Counted from the stretch's first letter, positions 34,989-44,508 are shown. The stretch: DNA of 64,000 nucleotides from Kaistella antarctica (GCF_900109615.1 NZ_FOIX01000003.1:186001-250000); one strand, 5' to 3'. The notes: generated by a model not told the origin, from the sequence alone. Translations and numbers: made by a program.

Positions 34989-37900
34989 ATGAAGAAGTTT
35001 TATTTTTTATTGTTTTTTTGTTTATCCATGCTTGGATTTGGACAGGCGGTTCAGTTATATAATCCGGCGGACGATGTGGTATATCCAAACGAACAATATT
35101 TTTGCAATGGAGAAAAATTTAATTTAAAAGTTGATGCGGTTGCAAGTTCAACGGGAGATTATAAGATGACCAGAGTTTATGCGAGTGATTTTGATCTTTC
35201 AGCGGGGTCGATTCCAATTAACTTTCCTTCCTCAGGTGCAGACAAATTCAGTGAATCAGTTCCGATTGGATTTAGTTTTAGTTTCTATGGCAAAACATAT
35301 ACGAAAGTGGTCATGGGAAGTAATGGTCGACTGGTTTTCACGAGTGACGTAGATTTAGAAAATCTAAAAAATAATACTGTTTATACTGATCGTACTTTTA
35401 GCGGAGTTGCTGGTTATAATACATACAGTAATTTACCATCAACGGATTACAATAAAGTTTTCAAGGCCAATCCAGCACAAGAATTAAATCTAGCTCAAAT
35501 ATTTTTTGGTTATACCGACTTGGTTCCTAAATCTGCCAATGGTTCCGTTGTTTATTTATACAAAAATGTTGTTGTTCCAATAAAGTCAGAAACGGGACCT
35601 GAGATCATAGATACTAATGGACTGATGATTTCATTTCAAAATCAAATTAGAACGAATGGTACAGGCGGTATTTCGAGCGCAGGATATTACAGTTATGTTT
35701 TACTATTAGAAGATGGTAAAGTAGTAATATACGTGAATAATAAAAGTGAAATTACTTATAATGCAATTCTCGGAATTCAAAATGATGATGCATCAAGATT
35801 TAAGGTTCCTGAACATCCGAATACCGTATATAATTATAACAATGGTCCTTGGAAAAGTGAAGGAACTGCAACCTTATTTACACCCAATCAAAATCTAACA
35901 CCCGTTTTTACATGGACAAATAATGGTGTGCCGGTTGGAACTAATTCTGATAGTTTAAACGATTTTGTTCCTTCTGATGGCGATATTTTAAAATTAGAAG
36001 TAACCTATCTGGATGATGATGGTAACCAAGATGGCGGAGTTGTTTCAGGTCAAATTATTTTTAGAAAAGTTCGTACTCCTGTCATCGAAAAAAGTATACG
36101 AGGTTGTAATATAATTCTTAATATCCTTTCACCTGATCCAGGCTTAACTTATAAATGGTATCGTGAGGGAGACCCTTCATCATTATCATTATTTCCAGTG
36201 ACACAATGGATTTTAAATTCTTTATCTACTCCTGATAGATATTACGCAGTTCCTATCAAGCCAGACGGTACAAGCTGCACCGGCAGTAACAAAATCGAAA
36301 TTAAAGAGTTCTTTCCTCCTAGAATAAAAAATCAATTAGTTGTCTGTGACAATACAGCCAGCCCAGCCAGTTCTAAATTTGTTAATCTTTACACCGAATT
36401 TTATCCACAATATTCCGCACCGTCTTCTTTTGAAGAATATGATGTTGATTTTTTTGATAGTAATGGTTTAGTTACTAACCCGGCGAATTATGAAGTACCT
36501 AAAAATAAGATTGTTTCAATAACGATACGAAGAAAATTAAAATCGCAACCACCTCCCTATTGCGAAACAGATATTGTTGTAAAAATAAACTTTGTGTCAA
36601 TTCCAAGTACACTTACTATTCCTGTTTGTTTTTCTACAACAAGCTTTGATCTCAAAAATAATTTTGAAGCTAGATTTCCTGATGCTGCATATAATTACAC
36701 CTTTACATATAGCGATGGAAGTCCAGTGGAAGATGGTACTGCTGTGAATGTCACTAGAGTGGTAAATGTAAAAACATCTGTGCTTCCTTCACCTGCGTGT
36801 TCAACAAATACCAGTGTTACTTTTAATCTCGGGTCAACTATTGATGTTCCGCCAGTTCCTATGCAGCAAAGGTGTCAAGGTTCCTATACAAATTCCAACA
36901 GGTTTGATTTTAATTATATTAAAACACTTTTAGACCCTCTCAATTTATATGATATTAAATTTTACAATAAATCGGATGATAGTGAAATTCGTCCTGTAGA
37001 GTCATCGCCAATTACGAATCCCAATTTAAATTTAAGTGGATATTTCTGGACTGCTAAAACAGGCGACTATTTCATCTATGCTAAATTAATTAATAGAGCT
37101 GATCCTTCCTGTTTTTCTCCATCTGAATATATTGTCTTGCGAGTAAACGTAAGTCCCGCAACAATAGCTGGTTATCAGTCAAAGTTAAGAAGAAGGGCTT
37201 GCGGCAGCTCACTGGTCAATTTAGAAATAAGAGACGTTTTTGATATTATCGAAAGTAATACATTCGGTCAAATTCCAACCGTTAAATATTTTGATAGGAA
37301 TCGCGCTGAGATTTTGGGTCCAGACATTATGAATTACGATATTTCCAGAGGTATTCCTTACATAGAAATACAGAATGGAACTTGTTCTCCTCCACTGAAA
37401 CTTGATTACGAAATAATCTCAAATAAATTTGTCCTTTTGAGTCCACCGCTCGAAATCTTATGTGATGATCTTGATGAAAATTCTGACGGAAAGATAAAGG
37501 TAAATCTAGCTTCCAATTCTTTCAAGGATAAATTTACTACGAACCAGACTGGTGCAACATTTAGTTATTTTGATGGATCCAATTTAATTTATACAAGTAC
37601 TATTTCAAGTGATAATTTTGAATATGAAATTACTGATGGTAAAACCATTACTGTAAAAGTTTTCAGTGACTTGTTTTGTGAAAATCAATCTTCGATAAGT
37701 TTCAAAATTAACAATTCAACACCAATTGAATTTTCAGGAAAAGTAGACCTTTGTTATAATGATGACTTAATATTGAAGATTGATAATCTTGCAGATTTCA
37801 GCTCAATAGAATGGCTGGATCCGAAAGGAATTTTACTAGGAAGTGGGAATTCAATTTCGGTTCAATATAAAGACGTATTATTTGGACAGGTTTATAAAAT

Positions 37901-38441
37901 AAAAGCTACCAATGCAAATGGTTGTATCACAGAATATATTTTTACACCATCTGATAGTAATCAACCTAAAATCGTGAAAATTAATCAGACTAATAATTCC
38001 ATAGAAGTCATTGCAGAAGGTGGTGACAAAGAATATTGGTATCATTTTAACAAAATCAGGCAACGTTCTCCTATTTTGCAGAATCCTACAGAGCCGAAAT
38101 ATATTATTAAAGTTGAATCTGAAAACGGCTGCTTTGGTCCGCCTAAAACCGTTTATTTTATCAAAATCAATAATGCTTTCACGCCCAATGGTGATGGGAA
38201 AAATGATGTTTGGAAAATTGAAAATTTAGATAAAATGGAACAGGTGTCTATTGTGATTGTGGATCGTACTGGGACCAAGGTTTTCGAGTCAACTAATCCC
38301 AGTAAAAGTGAGTGGGATGGGAAGCACAATGGTCAAGCCTTGCCAACTTCTACATATTGGTATGTGGTTTCCTGGTTTGACGCCGTAAGGCAAATTACGG
38401 AGCAGCGACAAGGTTGGATTTTGTTGAAGAATAGAAACTAG
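34989..38441 (+). CDS. Large secreted protein with T9SS type B (CHU_C) sorting domain
   Basis: 1150 residues from the ATG at 34989. A signal peptide ends near GFGQA (about residue 19). A beta-rich N-terminal domain (to about 300) is followed by a series of Ig-like or PKD-like modules with spaced cysteines. The C-terminal ~85 residues are the gliding-motility-associated type: NNAFTPNGDGKNDVWKIENL, then the EWDGKHNGQALPTSTYWYVV pattern. Type B domains direct export through the type IX system and surface attachment. Adhesion or gliding is a plausible but unproven role. It is alone between its own promoter box and the fsa gene. Confidence 0.88.
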   Translation: MKKFYFLLFFCLSMLGFGQAVQLYNPADDVVYPNEQYFCNGEKFNLKVDAVASSTGDYKMTRVYASDFDLSAGSIPINFPSSGADKFSESVPIGFSFSFYGKTYTKVVMGSNGRLVFTSDVDLENLKNNTVYTDRTFSGVAGYNTYSNLPSTDYNKVFKANPAQELNLAQIFFGYTDLVPKSANGSVVYLYKNVVVPIKSETGPEIIDTNGLMISFQNQIRTNGTGGISSAGYYSYVLLLEDGKVVIYVNNKSEITYNAILGIQNDDASRFKVPEHPNTVYNYNNGPWKSEGTATLFTPNQNLTPVFTWTNNGVPVGTNSDSLNDFVPSDGDILKLEVTYLDDDGNQDGGVVSGQIIFRKVRTPVIEKSIRGCNIILNILSPDPGLTYKWYREGDPSSLSLFPVTQWILNSLSTPDRYYAVPIKPDGTSCTGSNKIEIKEFFPPRIKNQLVVCDNTASPASSKFVNLYTEFYPQYSAPSSFEEYDVDFFDSNGLVTNPANYEVPKNKIVSITIRRKLKSQPPPYCETDIVVKINFVSIPSTLTIPVCFSTTSFDLKNNFEARFPDAAYNYTFTYSDGSPVEDGTAVNVTRVVNVKTSVLPSPACSTNTSVTFNLGSTIDVPPVPMQQRCQGSYTNSNRFDFNYIKTLLDPLNLYDIKFYNKSDDSEIRPVESSPITNPNLNLSGYFWTAKTGDYFIYAKLINRADPSCFSPSEYIVLRVNVSPATIAGYQSKLRRRACGSSLVNLEIRDVFDIIESNTFGQIPTVKYFDRNRAEILGPDIMNYDISRGIPYIEIQNGTCSPPLKLDYEIISNKFVLLSPPLEILCDDLDENSDGKIKVNLASNSFKDKFTTNQTGATFSYFDGSNLIYTSTISSDNFEYEITDGKTITVKVFSDLFCENQSSISFKINNSTPIEFSGKVDLCYNDDLILKIDNLADFSSIEWLDPKGILLGSGNSISVQYKDVLFGQVYKIKATNANGCITEYIFTPSDSNQPKIVKINQTNNSIEVIAEGGDKEYWYHFNKIRQRSPILQNPTEPKYIIKVESENGCFGPPKTVYFIKINNAFTPNGDGKNDVWKIENLDKMEQVSIVIVDRTGTKVFESTNPSKSEWDGKHNGQALPTSTYWYVVSWFDAVRQITEQRQGWILLKNRN

Positions 38442-38534
38442 AATCGATTTCTATCTCTGAGAATTTGATAATTGAATTATATCAGTATTCACTTTTTGTC
38501 TTTTAGAAAACTTTTTAGTTGAAGCCGAAAATCT

Positions 38535-38542
38535 TATCTTTG
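38535..38542 (+). promoter_or_regulatory. -7 promoter box (TATCTTTG) of fsa
   Basis: TATCTTTG lies 18 bases before the fsa ATG. The nearest upstream TTG (38519) is only 13 bases away, too close for a standard -33. Confidence 0.45.
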
Positions 38543-38559
38543 CTAAAACAAAAAGTAAT

Positions 38560-39213
38560 ATGAAATTTTTTATCGACACGGCTAATCTGGATCAAATTAG
38601 AGAAGCACAGGATTTAGGAATTTTGGATGGAGTTACCACCAATCCATCGTTAATGGCCAAAGAAGGAATCAGTGGAAAAGAAGCAATTTTAAACCATTAC
38701 AAAACCATTTGCGAAATTGCTGACGGTGATATTTCTGCCGAAGTTCTAAGCACTACTTACGAGGAAATGATTAAGGAAGGCGACGAATTAGCTGCGATTC
38801 ACCCGAACATTGTGGTAAAAATTCCGATGATCAAAGACGGTATAAAAGCCCTTAAATATTTTTCTAACAAAGGAATTAAAACCAACTGTACTTTGATTTT
38901 CTCTGCTGGTCAAGCTTTATTGGCTGCGAAAGCGGGAGCAAATTATGTATCTCCGTTCTTAGGAAGATTAGATGATATTTCAGTTGACGGAATGAATCTG
39001 ATTGAAGAAATCAGAATTATTTTTGATAACTACATGTTTGAAACAGAAATTCTTGCAGCGTCAATCCGCTCGCCGATGCACATTATCAATTGTGCGAAAA
39101 TCGGTGCTGACGTCATTACGTCGCCTTTAGATTCTATTCTTAATTTATTGAATCACCCTTTAACAGATAAAGGTTTAGCGCAATTCGTAGCTGATGCTAA
39201 GAAAATGAGCTAA
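38560..39213 (+). CDS. fsa: Fructose-6-phosphate aldolase / small transaldolase
   Basis: A 217-residue TIM barrel of the small transaldolase class. It opens with [13 protein letters not shown] and [13 protein letters not shown]. The Schiff-base lysine is in VVKIPM, followed by [27 protein letters not shown] and AASIRSPMH. It either cleaves fructose 6-phosphate to dihydroxyacetone and glyceraldehyde 3-phosphate or acts as a transaldolase in the pentose phosphate pathway; annotation alone does not settle which. It has its own promoter box and terminator. Confidence 0.93.
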   Translation: MKFFIDTANLDQIREAQDLGILDGVTTNPSLMAKEGISGKEAILNHYKTICEIADGDISAEVLSTTYEEMIKEGDELAAIHPNIVVKIPMIKDGIKALKYFSNKGIKTNCTLIFSAGQALLAAKAGANYVSPFLGRLDDISVDGMNLIEEIRIIFDNYMFETEILAASIRSPMHIINCAKIGADVITSPLDSILNLLNHPLTDKGLAQFVADAKKMS

Positions 39214-39235
39214 AAATTTTTCCTCTAAAATATTA

Positions 39236-39268
39236 AAACCGTCTGAATGTTCAGACGGTTTTTTTGTG
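39236..39268 (+). terminator. Strong terminator between fsa and the convergent T9SS type A gene
   Basis: Stem AAACCGTCTGA (39236-39246) / TCAGACGGTTT (39251-39261), then T7 on the plus strand. The minus-strand side also has a short T run, so it may work both ways. Confidence 0.9.
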
Positions 39269-39285
39269 GAGCAAAATACAAGCTA

Positions 39286-40707
39286 TCAATTTTTAATTAT
39301 TTTTTGGGAAAAATGTTCCCCGCTTTTAAAATAAATTTTAAGGAGATAAAGACCTTTAGTAAGGTTTGCGGTGTTCATGTTTTCCGGCGTTTTACAGGCT
39401 AAAATCATTCTACCCTGCATATCATAAATTTCAAAACGGTCGGCGTTTTCAGCGTTGCTGATTCTTAAAAAATCTTTTACCGGATTCTCAACTGTTATAT
39501 TTTTAAGGGAATTGTTTGCGACAGAAAGTCTTTCATCAACCATGATAAATTTTTCAATTTTCATTTTCACCAGGTTTTGATTAGCATCGGGAACTATTGA
39601 ATTCACCAGAATATAATTGTCTTTCATTTCAATTTCATTTCCAGACGAAAGTGAGAACTCACTTTGGTTGTTGATTTTCAAAGATACTCCCGAAGCAGAG
39701 TAGGCGGTCAATGATTGCTGATTCGCTTTTTGATTTAACGTCAAAAATAAACTATTTGCAGAACTGGCATCTAAAAACTGCTCATCATTTTGTGAAGTTA
39801 TAAAACCAGCACCATTAAAGCTGGAATCTAATTGTCCATCTCTCATTACAATCAATCTGCTAAAATCTGGAAGCGGGTAGTTTTGATACTCAAATACAGA
39901 ATAGGCCATTCCATCTGAAGTTATCCTGGTAGAATTGTTGGTTTTATTCTGAATAGGAAAACCATTGTTTTGGTGGCAGGAATAGTTATTTAAATCTAAA
40001 ACAGTATTTGAGGAGAGTGAGTTCAGATCAAAAAATGAAAACAAAGAGGAAGAGAGAGAATTCACGTTGCAGGTTGCAATTTTTCCATTTGAAAACTGCC
40101 CGATTGGAAAGTGATAGCTGTAATTGATTTCACCATTATTACCAAAACTGGTATCTAATTCTCCATTCATCGTAAATTTTTTGGGATACGTTTCGGCAGA
40201 GTTGGTGACTACTAAACTAAGATCTTGTAAAACCAAAACACTCAATGCTTGCGGATGCGTACTCTCAGTAATTTCATTCAAAACTCCATTGTTCCCAAAG
40301 GTTATATCTAAGCTTCCGTTACTGTGTAATCTTACAATTTTTGAATCCAAATAATTGCTGTGATCCAAAGACTTTGGTCCGAAATAGACAATGATTTTAT
40401 CACCTTGTACAACAGCATTGACGAAATTGTTAACACCTAAAGCAAGTCTGCCATTGTTTCCAAAGCCAGGGTCCAAATTACCGCTCGGACTAAGTTTTAA
40501 AATGTAGTCGTTATTTATAACACTTACAATTTGCAAAATAGAATGATCGGGCAGGATAATCGTATTGTTGCTAAGTATTGTTTGATTTGGGTCAAAACTC
40601 GTCTCGAAGATGCTATTGTTTCCAAAGGTAAAATCCTTTGTGATCGTAATTTGGGGAAATATCTGAATACCGCATAGGGCAAGCAGAAAAAAGGTAAATC
40701 TTTTCAT
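39286..40707 (-). CDS. Secreted delta-60-repeat protein with T9SS type A sorting domain
   Basis: 473 residues from the ATG at 40707; an ATG seven codons upstream lies beyond a TAAATTTG box and is less likely. A signal peptide ends near FPQ. Four or more delta-60 repeats carry the LDxxFGNNG signature (LDPGFGNNGRL, LDITFGNNGVL, LDTSFGNNGEI, LDSSFNGAGFI). The C-terminal ~75 residues are a T9SS type A domain (VENPVKDFLRISN, FEIYDMQGRMIL, LTKGLYLLKIYF). The repeat region should form a beta-propeller-like surface. Function unknown. Confidence 0.88.
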   Translation of the reverse strand: MKRFTFFLLALCGIQIFPQITITKDFTFGNNSIFETSFDPNQTILSNNTIILPDHSILQIVSVINNDYILKLSPSGNLDPGFGNNGRLALGVNNFVNAVVQGDKIIVYFGPKSLDHSNYLDSKIVRLHSNGSLDITFGNNGVLNEITESTHPQALSVLVLQDLSLVVTNSAETYPKKFTMNGELDTSFGNNGEINYSYHFPIGQFSNGKIATCNVNSLSSSLFSFFDLNSLSSNTVLDLNNYSCHQNNGFPIQNKTNNSTRITSDGMAYSVFEYQNYPLPDFSRLIVMRDGQLDSSFNGAGFITSQNDEQFLDASSANSLFLTLNQKANQQSLTAYSASGVSLKINNQSEFSLSSGNEIEMKDNYILVNSIVPDANQNLVKMKIEKFIMVDERLSVANNSLKNITVENPVKDFLRISNAENADRFEIYDMQGRMILACKTPENMNTANLTKGLYLLKIYFKSGEHFSQKIIKN

Positions 40708-40727
40708 ATCAGTCATTTGTGTGTACA

Positions 40728-40735
40728 CAAATTTA
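40728..40735 (-). promoter_or_regulatory. -7 promoter box (TAAATTTG) of the T9SS type A gene
   Basis: TAAATTTG on the minus strand, 21 bases before the ATG at 40707. A minus-strand TTG at 40759-40761 lies 23 bases upstream. Confidence 0.45.
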
Positions 40736-40814
40736 AAAAATATATTCTAAAAGTAGAATCAATTTTAATAAAAATGTTCTCTAAAACTCAATAAAATAAA
40801 TAATGCAAAATTTA

Positions 40815-40846
40815 ATTGCGCACAATATAATTATTTACTATCTTTG
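40815..40846 (+). promoter_or_regulatory. Promoter and possible OhrR operator of the nitroreductase-ohrR-ohr operon
   Basis: TTG at 40816-40818 and TATCTTTG at 40839-40846 are 20 bases apart, the best full promoter match in the window. The -33 lies inside an ATTG-CGCA-CAAT dyad (40815-40826), so a repressor bound there would block the promoter. OhrR is the obvious candidate, as its gene is in the operon, but its site in this phylum is not known to me. Confidence 0.5.
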
Positions 40847-40865
40847 CAGTTCAAAATAAAAAGAA

Positions 40866-41498
40866 ATGTCATTAATAGAAAATTTAAACTGGAGACATGC
40901 TGTAAAGGCTTATGATTCTTCTAAAAAAGTTTCACAAGAAGATTTAAATAAAATTTTAGAAGTAGCACGATTAGCACCGACTTCTTCAGGATTACAACCT
41001 TTCAGAGTTATTGTAGTCGAAGATCAGGCGTTAAAGGAGAAGATGGTTAAAGGAGCTTTGAATCCAGAAGTGATGAAAGACTGTTCGCAAGTTTTGGTTT
41101 TTGCCGCTTGGGATAGTTATTCAGATGAGAAAATTGACAAAGTTTACGATCATCATACCGACGTAAGAGAGTTGCCAAGAGGAAGATTCGGAAGTTATAC
41201 CGATCAAATTAAAACGTTGTACAACGGTCAGACTGCAGAAGAACATTTCGCACACACCGCTCGTCAAACATATATTGCATTAGGTTTAGCCATGGCTCAA
41301 GCTGCTGAATTGAAAATTGACAGTACACCAGCTGAAGGTTTTAGCAACGATGTTGTAGATGAGATGTTAGGCTTGAAAGAATTGGGTTTGAAAAGTGTAA
41401 CCTTATTATATCTTGGCTACAGAGATCTTGAAAAAGATTATTTGTCTCACATGAAAAAAGTAAGAATTCCGATGGAGGAATTTATTATCAGTAAATAA
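40866..41498 (+). CDS. Nitroreductase-family NAD(P)H-dependent flavoprotein
   Basis: A 210-residue FMN enzyme of the NfsB-like group. It opens with WRHAVKAYDSSKKVS and carries the FMN-binding segment RLAPTSSGLQPFRVIVVED and the late glycine-containing ELGLKSVTLLYLGYRD. Such enzymes reduce quinones or nitro compounds by two electrons. It is 30 bases upstream of ohrR on the same strand with no terminator between, so it likely shares control by peroxide stress. Confidence 0.9.
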   Translation: MSLIENLNWRHAVKAYDSSKKVSQEDLNKILEVARLAPTSSGLQPFRVIVVEDQALKEKMVKGALNPEVMKDCSQVLVFAAWDSYSDEKIDKVYDHHTDVRELPRGRFGSYTDQIKTLYNGQTAEEHFAHTARQTYIALGLAMAQAAELKIDSTPAEGFSNDVVDEMLGLKELGLKSVTLLYLGYRDLEKDYLSHMKKVRIPMEEFIISK

Positions 41499-41528
41499 TT
41501 ATTTCAATTAATGATTTGATTTTAAATA

Positions 41529-41969
41529 ATGGAAAATCAAGATACCCCAAAATTAGAAAACCAAATATGTTTTCCCCTGTATGTAATTTCAAAAGAAGTT
41601 ACGGGAATGTATCGGCCTTTTTTAGAAGAGCTGGATATTACGTATCCGCAGTATTTGGTGATGATGGTGCTTTGGGAAAATGAAGGATTGACCGTTAATC
41701 AAATTGGTGAAAAATTATTTCTGGACAGTGGAACTTTGACTCCTTTACTAAAAAGGTTAGAGTTAAAATCCTACTTAGAAAGAAAAAGAAAAAAAGAAGA
41801 TGAACGCGTAGTGGAAGTCTTTTTAACTGAAGTGGGAAGAGATTTGCAGAAATTAGCTTGCTCAATTCCAGGTAAAATGGCAGAAAAACTGAGTCTTTCA
41901 GAAGATGATCTTCTGGGACTCAAAGCTACGGTCGACAAAATTTTAAACATTATAGAAAACAAAAAATGA
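41529..41969 (+). CDS. ohrR: MarR-family organic peroxide sensor OhrR
   Basis: 146 residues with a winged-helix MarR fold: LTVNQIGEKLFLDSGTLTPL (recognition helix) and KRKKEDERVVEVFLTEVG (wing). The reactive cysteine is Cys14 in NQICFPLY, matching the N-terminal sensing cysteine of OhrR. When oxidised by organic hydroperoxides, OhrR leaves DNA and derepresses ohr. Its stop overlaps the ohr start by 4 bases (ATGA). It is presumably autoregulated through the promoter at 40815. Confidence 0.93.
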   Translation: MENQDTPKLENQICFPLYVISKEVTGMYRPFLEELDITYPQYLVMMVLWENEGLTVNQIGEKLFLDSGTLTPLLKRLELKSYLERKRKKEDERVVEVFLTEVGRDLQKLACSIPGKMAEKLSLSEDDLLGLKATVDKILNIIENKK

Positions 41970-42388
41970 AAACATTATATACTACAAGCGTAACAGCAAA
42001 AGGTGGAAGAGACGGACACGTTAAAAGTGAAAACGGAATTCTTGAATTGGATGTGAGAACTCCAAAAGCTTTAGGTGGAGGAAGCGATGACTTTGCAAAC
42101 CCAGAAATGCTTTTTGCAGCAGGTTATTCAGCTTGTTTCGACAGCGCTTTGAATTTGGTTATCAAAAGAGCAAAGATGTCAACTGGCGAAACTACAGTCC
42201 AAGCAAAAGTGAGCATCGGTCAAATTGAAAACGGCGGTTTCGGTCTGGCTGTTGAATTAGACGTAAATGTTCCTGGCGTTACTTTAGAAGAAGCTCAGTC
42301 ATTAGTATACCAGGCGCATCAAGTTTGTCCTTATTCCAACGCAACCCGAAATAATATTGAAGTTCAGCTTGCTGTGACCAACAACTAA
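41966..42388 (+). CDS. ohr: Organic hydroperoxide resistance protein Ohr
   Basis: A 140-residue OsmC/Ohr-fold protein. The two catalytic cysteines are Cys57 (YSACFDSAL) and Cys121 (VCPYSNATRNN), and the DFANPEMLFAAGY segment supplies the conserved loop. It reduces organic hydroperoxides to alcohols using a dithiol such as dihydrolipoamide. It is the last gene of the operon and is followed by a strong terminator. It appears complete. Confidence 0.96.
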   Translation: MKTLYTTSVTAKGGRDGHVKSENGILELDVRTPKALGGGSDDFANPEMLFAAGYSACFDSALNLVIKRAKMSTGETTVQAKVSIGQIENGGFGLAVELDVNVPGVTLEEAQSLVYQAHQVCPYSNATRNNIEVQLAVTNN

Positions 42389-42456
42389 TTTCGGATTAAA
42401 TAGAAACACATCAATTATATAGAAAATTAAATCAATTCTGAGATTTAATTACAGGC

Positions 42457-42496
42457 AAAAACGGCAAATCTTTAATAAGGTTTGCCGTTTTTTATT
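42457..42496 (+). terminator. Terminator of the ohr operon
   Basis: 12-bp stem (42457-42468 with 42481-42492), core AACGGCAAA / TTTGCCGTT, followed by T-rich DNA. Confidence 0.88.
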
Positions 42497-42540
42497 GTTC
42501 TGTTTGAAACTAGCGAAATATTATAATCAATTATTCTCAA

Positions 42541-42574
42541 ATAAAAAAAGGATAAAAAATTAATTTTATCCTTT
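42541..42574 (-). terminator. Terminator after tRNA-Arg
   Basis: 11-bp stem AAAGGATAAAA (42547-42557) / TTTTATCCTTT (42564-42574). The minus-strand transcript continues into a T run. It lies 6 bases after the tRNA 3' end. Confidence 0.8.
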
Positions 42575-42579
42575 CTTTG

Positions 42580-42653
42580 TGACCGCGGCAGGGTTCGAAC
42601 CTGCAACCATCAGAGCCGAAATCTGATATTCTATCCAGTTGAACTACGCAGCC
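42580..42653 (-). tRNA. tRNA-Arg, anticodon TCG
   Basis: Cloverleaf of 74 bases on the minus strand. The acceptor arm is GGCTGCG / CGCGGTC (with two G-U pairs), discriminator A. The anticodon stem is TCAGA / TCTGA with the loop TTTCGGC, giving anticodon TCG, which reads CGA and, depending on wobble modification, other CGN arginine codons. The T loop is GGTTCGAACC. CCA is not encoded. A terminator follows directly, so it is a single-tRNA unit. Confidence 0.95.
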
Positions 42654-42659
42654 ATTTTC

Positions 42660-42728
42660 TAGATGAGTAATGGATGATAAGTAGTAAGCAATCTTAGATT
42701 ACTCATTAGTTATTACTCATTGCTTATA
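42660..42728. repeat. Low-complexity dyad repeats (TGAGTAAT / TAAGCAAT units)
   Basis: TGAGTAAT (42664-42671) is repeated in inverted form at 42698-42705 and 42712-42719, and TAAGCAAT (42685-42692) pairs with ATTGCTTA (42719-42726). It fills the gap between the barrel gene stop and the tRNA and may act as a terminator for the barrel gene or as a slippage-derived repeat. Confidence 0.6.
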
Positions 42729-42729
42729 T

Positions 42730-44508
42730 CTAAAAAGAAATCTTCACTCCTCCCACAATCTGTGCTCCCAAAACTTTATAACCTTTGTAAGTTTGATACT
42801 GGGTATTGAGTAAGTTGTTTCCGAGTGCGAAAATACTGAAATTTTTGTGAACTTTGTACTCTGCAGACAAATTTAAATCAGCAAATCCACCAACTTTGTT
42901 ATTTATGTTCTGGGTTGAGATATAACTGTTCGGATTGATGCCATCATTATTCAACTCAAATGAATTGGTGGTTTGATCGGATCCAAAAATTGCTTTCGCA
43001 CCCAAGTTCAATTTTTTATCCAACATCGAATATTTACCACCTAAACTCGCTTTAATTAAAGGTTTGTAGTAGATGTTGTCATTGTTATCCAAATTATATT
43101 TTTCAAAATTAACTTCCGCATCCAAAGATAGATTCGCTAAAGGGAAATACTGAATACTCGCTTTGGCTTCACTCACCGTTCCATTGTCGTAAACGGAAGA
43201 AAAAGTATTGGCAAAATCATATGCTGGACGGTTATAATCAACATCGTAATTAAATAAATCGTTGGCCTTAAAGAAAAGGATGTCATTCATCTTTCCAAAA
43301 CCTGCACTGAAATCATATTTAATTTGCTGATCAATATCACCACGCAATCCAAAGTAGAATTTATATTTCGTTTCGGTCGCACGTAATTCCTGATCTGAAA
43401 CCAAATATGGATTCTGCTCCAGCAAATCAGCGTAAGAATTCAAATGTAAACCTCCCGTAATTCCGCCGTAGAATTTGAATTCATCGGCAGCTGCAAACTG
43501 TACTTCAGCTTTTGGAAACCAGTACGTTTTATTATTTTTCACTTGGTCACCTAAAAGTACATTGGAGTTCTTAGCATTTAAAAATGAAAAGTCTGACCCG
43601 ATCATTAAGTAAGAGTCTCCTTTAAAGAAAGTCATTTTCGGTGCTAAAGTCGCATTTAAAAATTGGGAAGAATTTTTCTCGAGCAAATCGAAATCCGATT
43701 TTACCGTTTCTAGTTTTATTCCGAAATCAGCATTAAAACGAACATCATCAAAACTTGGAAATTCTACACCATGTTTTGAAAGGTTTACCAAAACTTCAGC
43801 CTGACTTTCCTTTGCACCAAAATGGTCACTCAAGAAAGAAGATTTAAGTCGAACATCATTCAATATTTCATTGGAGTAGAAATCGTAGTATCCATTGACT
43901 TTAAAACGATTAGTCTTTTGCCGTAAATCTACATTTGAAGATGCTGGCGTTAAGGCATAAATCCCGTAATAATTATAATCGTTTAAACCGTAATCAGCAT
44001 TAACACTGAACTTTCCTAATTCTCCATAAGAGTTTAAAAATGCACCAACGTTAGCAGAACTTTGTTTTGAATTCCAGTCATATACTTTTTTCAAACCATT
44101 AGTTGACAAGAAATGGACATCTGCACCAACTTCCATATCGTTTTCTAAAGTGGTTGAGATTAATCCATCAGCTAGAATTTTCCCGTAATTTCCCATTCCC
44201 AACTGGAAATAGTTGTTCTGATTTTCTGCTTCAAACTTGGGCGAAATATCTTCTCCTTGAATTAAAGAGGTTTTGAAATCTGACGAAGCAGGAACATTCG
44301 TGATGTTGTAAGCTGGCGGATTTGCAGACTTTTCTTCGGGCGGATAATTTTTTTCTGCTTCGATCGAGGTTTTTTTCTTCTCGATTTTCTTCACTTCTGG
44401 TTCGCGTTTACGATCCAGAATCAATGTTTCATCTTTGATTTGTGAAAAAACTGCGGTCGAGGAAAATAGCAGACCGATTAAAAATATATGTTGAATTCTC
44501 TTATTCAT
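42730..44508 (-). CDS. TonB-receptor-like outer-membrane beta-barrel protein without plug
   Basis: 592 residues from the ATG at 44508; a more upstream ATG is weak. A signal peptide ends near VFSQ. A charged segment follows (KKIEKKKTSIEAEKNYPPEE), then about 500 residues of alternating strands ending in GGVKISF, a C-terminal phenylalanine typical of outer-membrane barrels. I see no TonB box or plug domain, and the late NNLLNTQYQTYKGY motif is that of TonB-dependent receptor barrels. It lies 70 bases after the TPR protein gene, so the two form an operon and may work as a complex. Confidence 0.75.
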   Translation of the reverse strand: MNKRIQHIFLIGLLFSSTAVFSQIKDETLILDRKREPEVKKIEKKKTSIEAEKNYPPEEKSANPPAYNITNVPASSDFKTSLIQGEDISPKFEAENQNNYFQLGMGNYGKILADGLISTTLENDMEVGADVHFLSTNGLKKVYDWNSKQSSANVGAFLNSYGELGKFSVNADYGLNDYNYYGIYALTPASSNVDLRQKTNRFKVNGYYDFYSNEILNDVRLKSSFLSDHFGAKESQAEVLVNLSKHGVEFPSFDDVRFNADFGIKLETVKSDFDLLEKNSSQFLNATLAPKMTFFKGDSYLMIGSDFSFLNAKNSNVLLGDQVKNNKTYWFPKAEVQFAAADEFKFYGGITGGLHLNSYADLLEQNPYLVSDQELRATETKYKFYFGLRGDIDQQIKYDFSAGFGKMNDILFFKANDLFNYDVDYNRPAYDFANTFSSVYDNGTVSEAKASIQYFPLANLSLDAEVNFEKYNLDNNDNIYYKPLIKASLGGKYSMLDKKLNLGAKAIFGSDQTTNSFELNNDGINPNSYISTQNINNKVGGFADLNLSAEYKVHKNFSIFALGNNLLNTQYQTYKGYKVLGAQIVGGVKISF

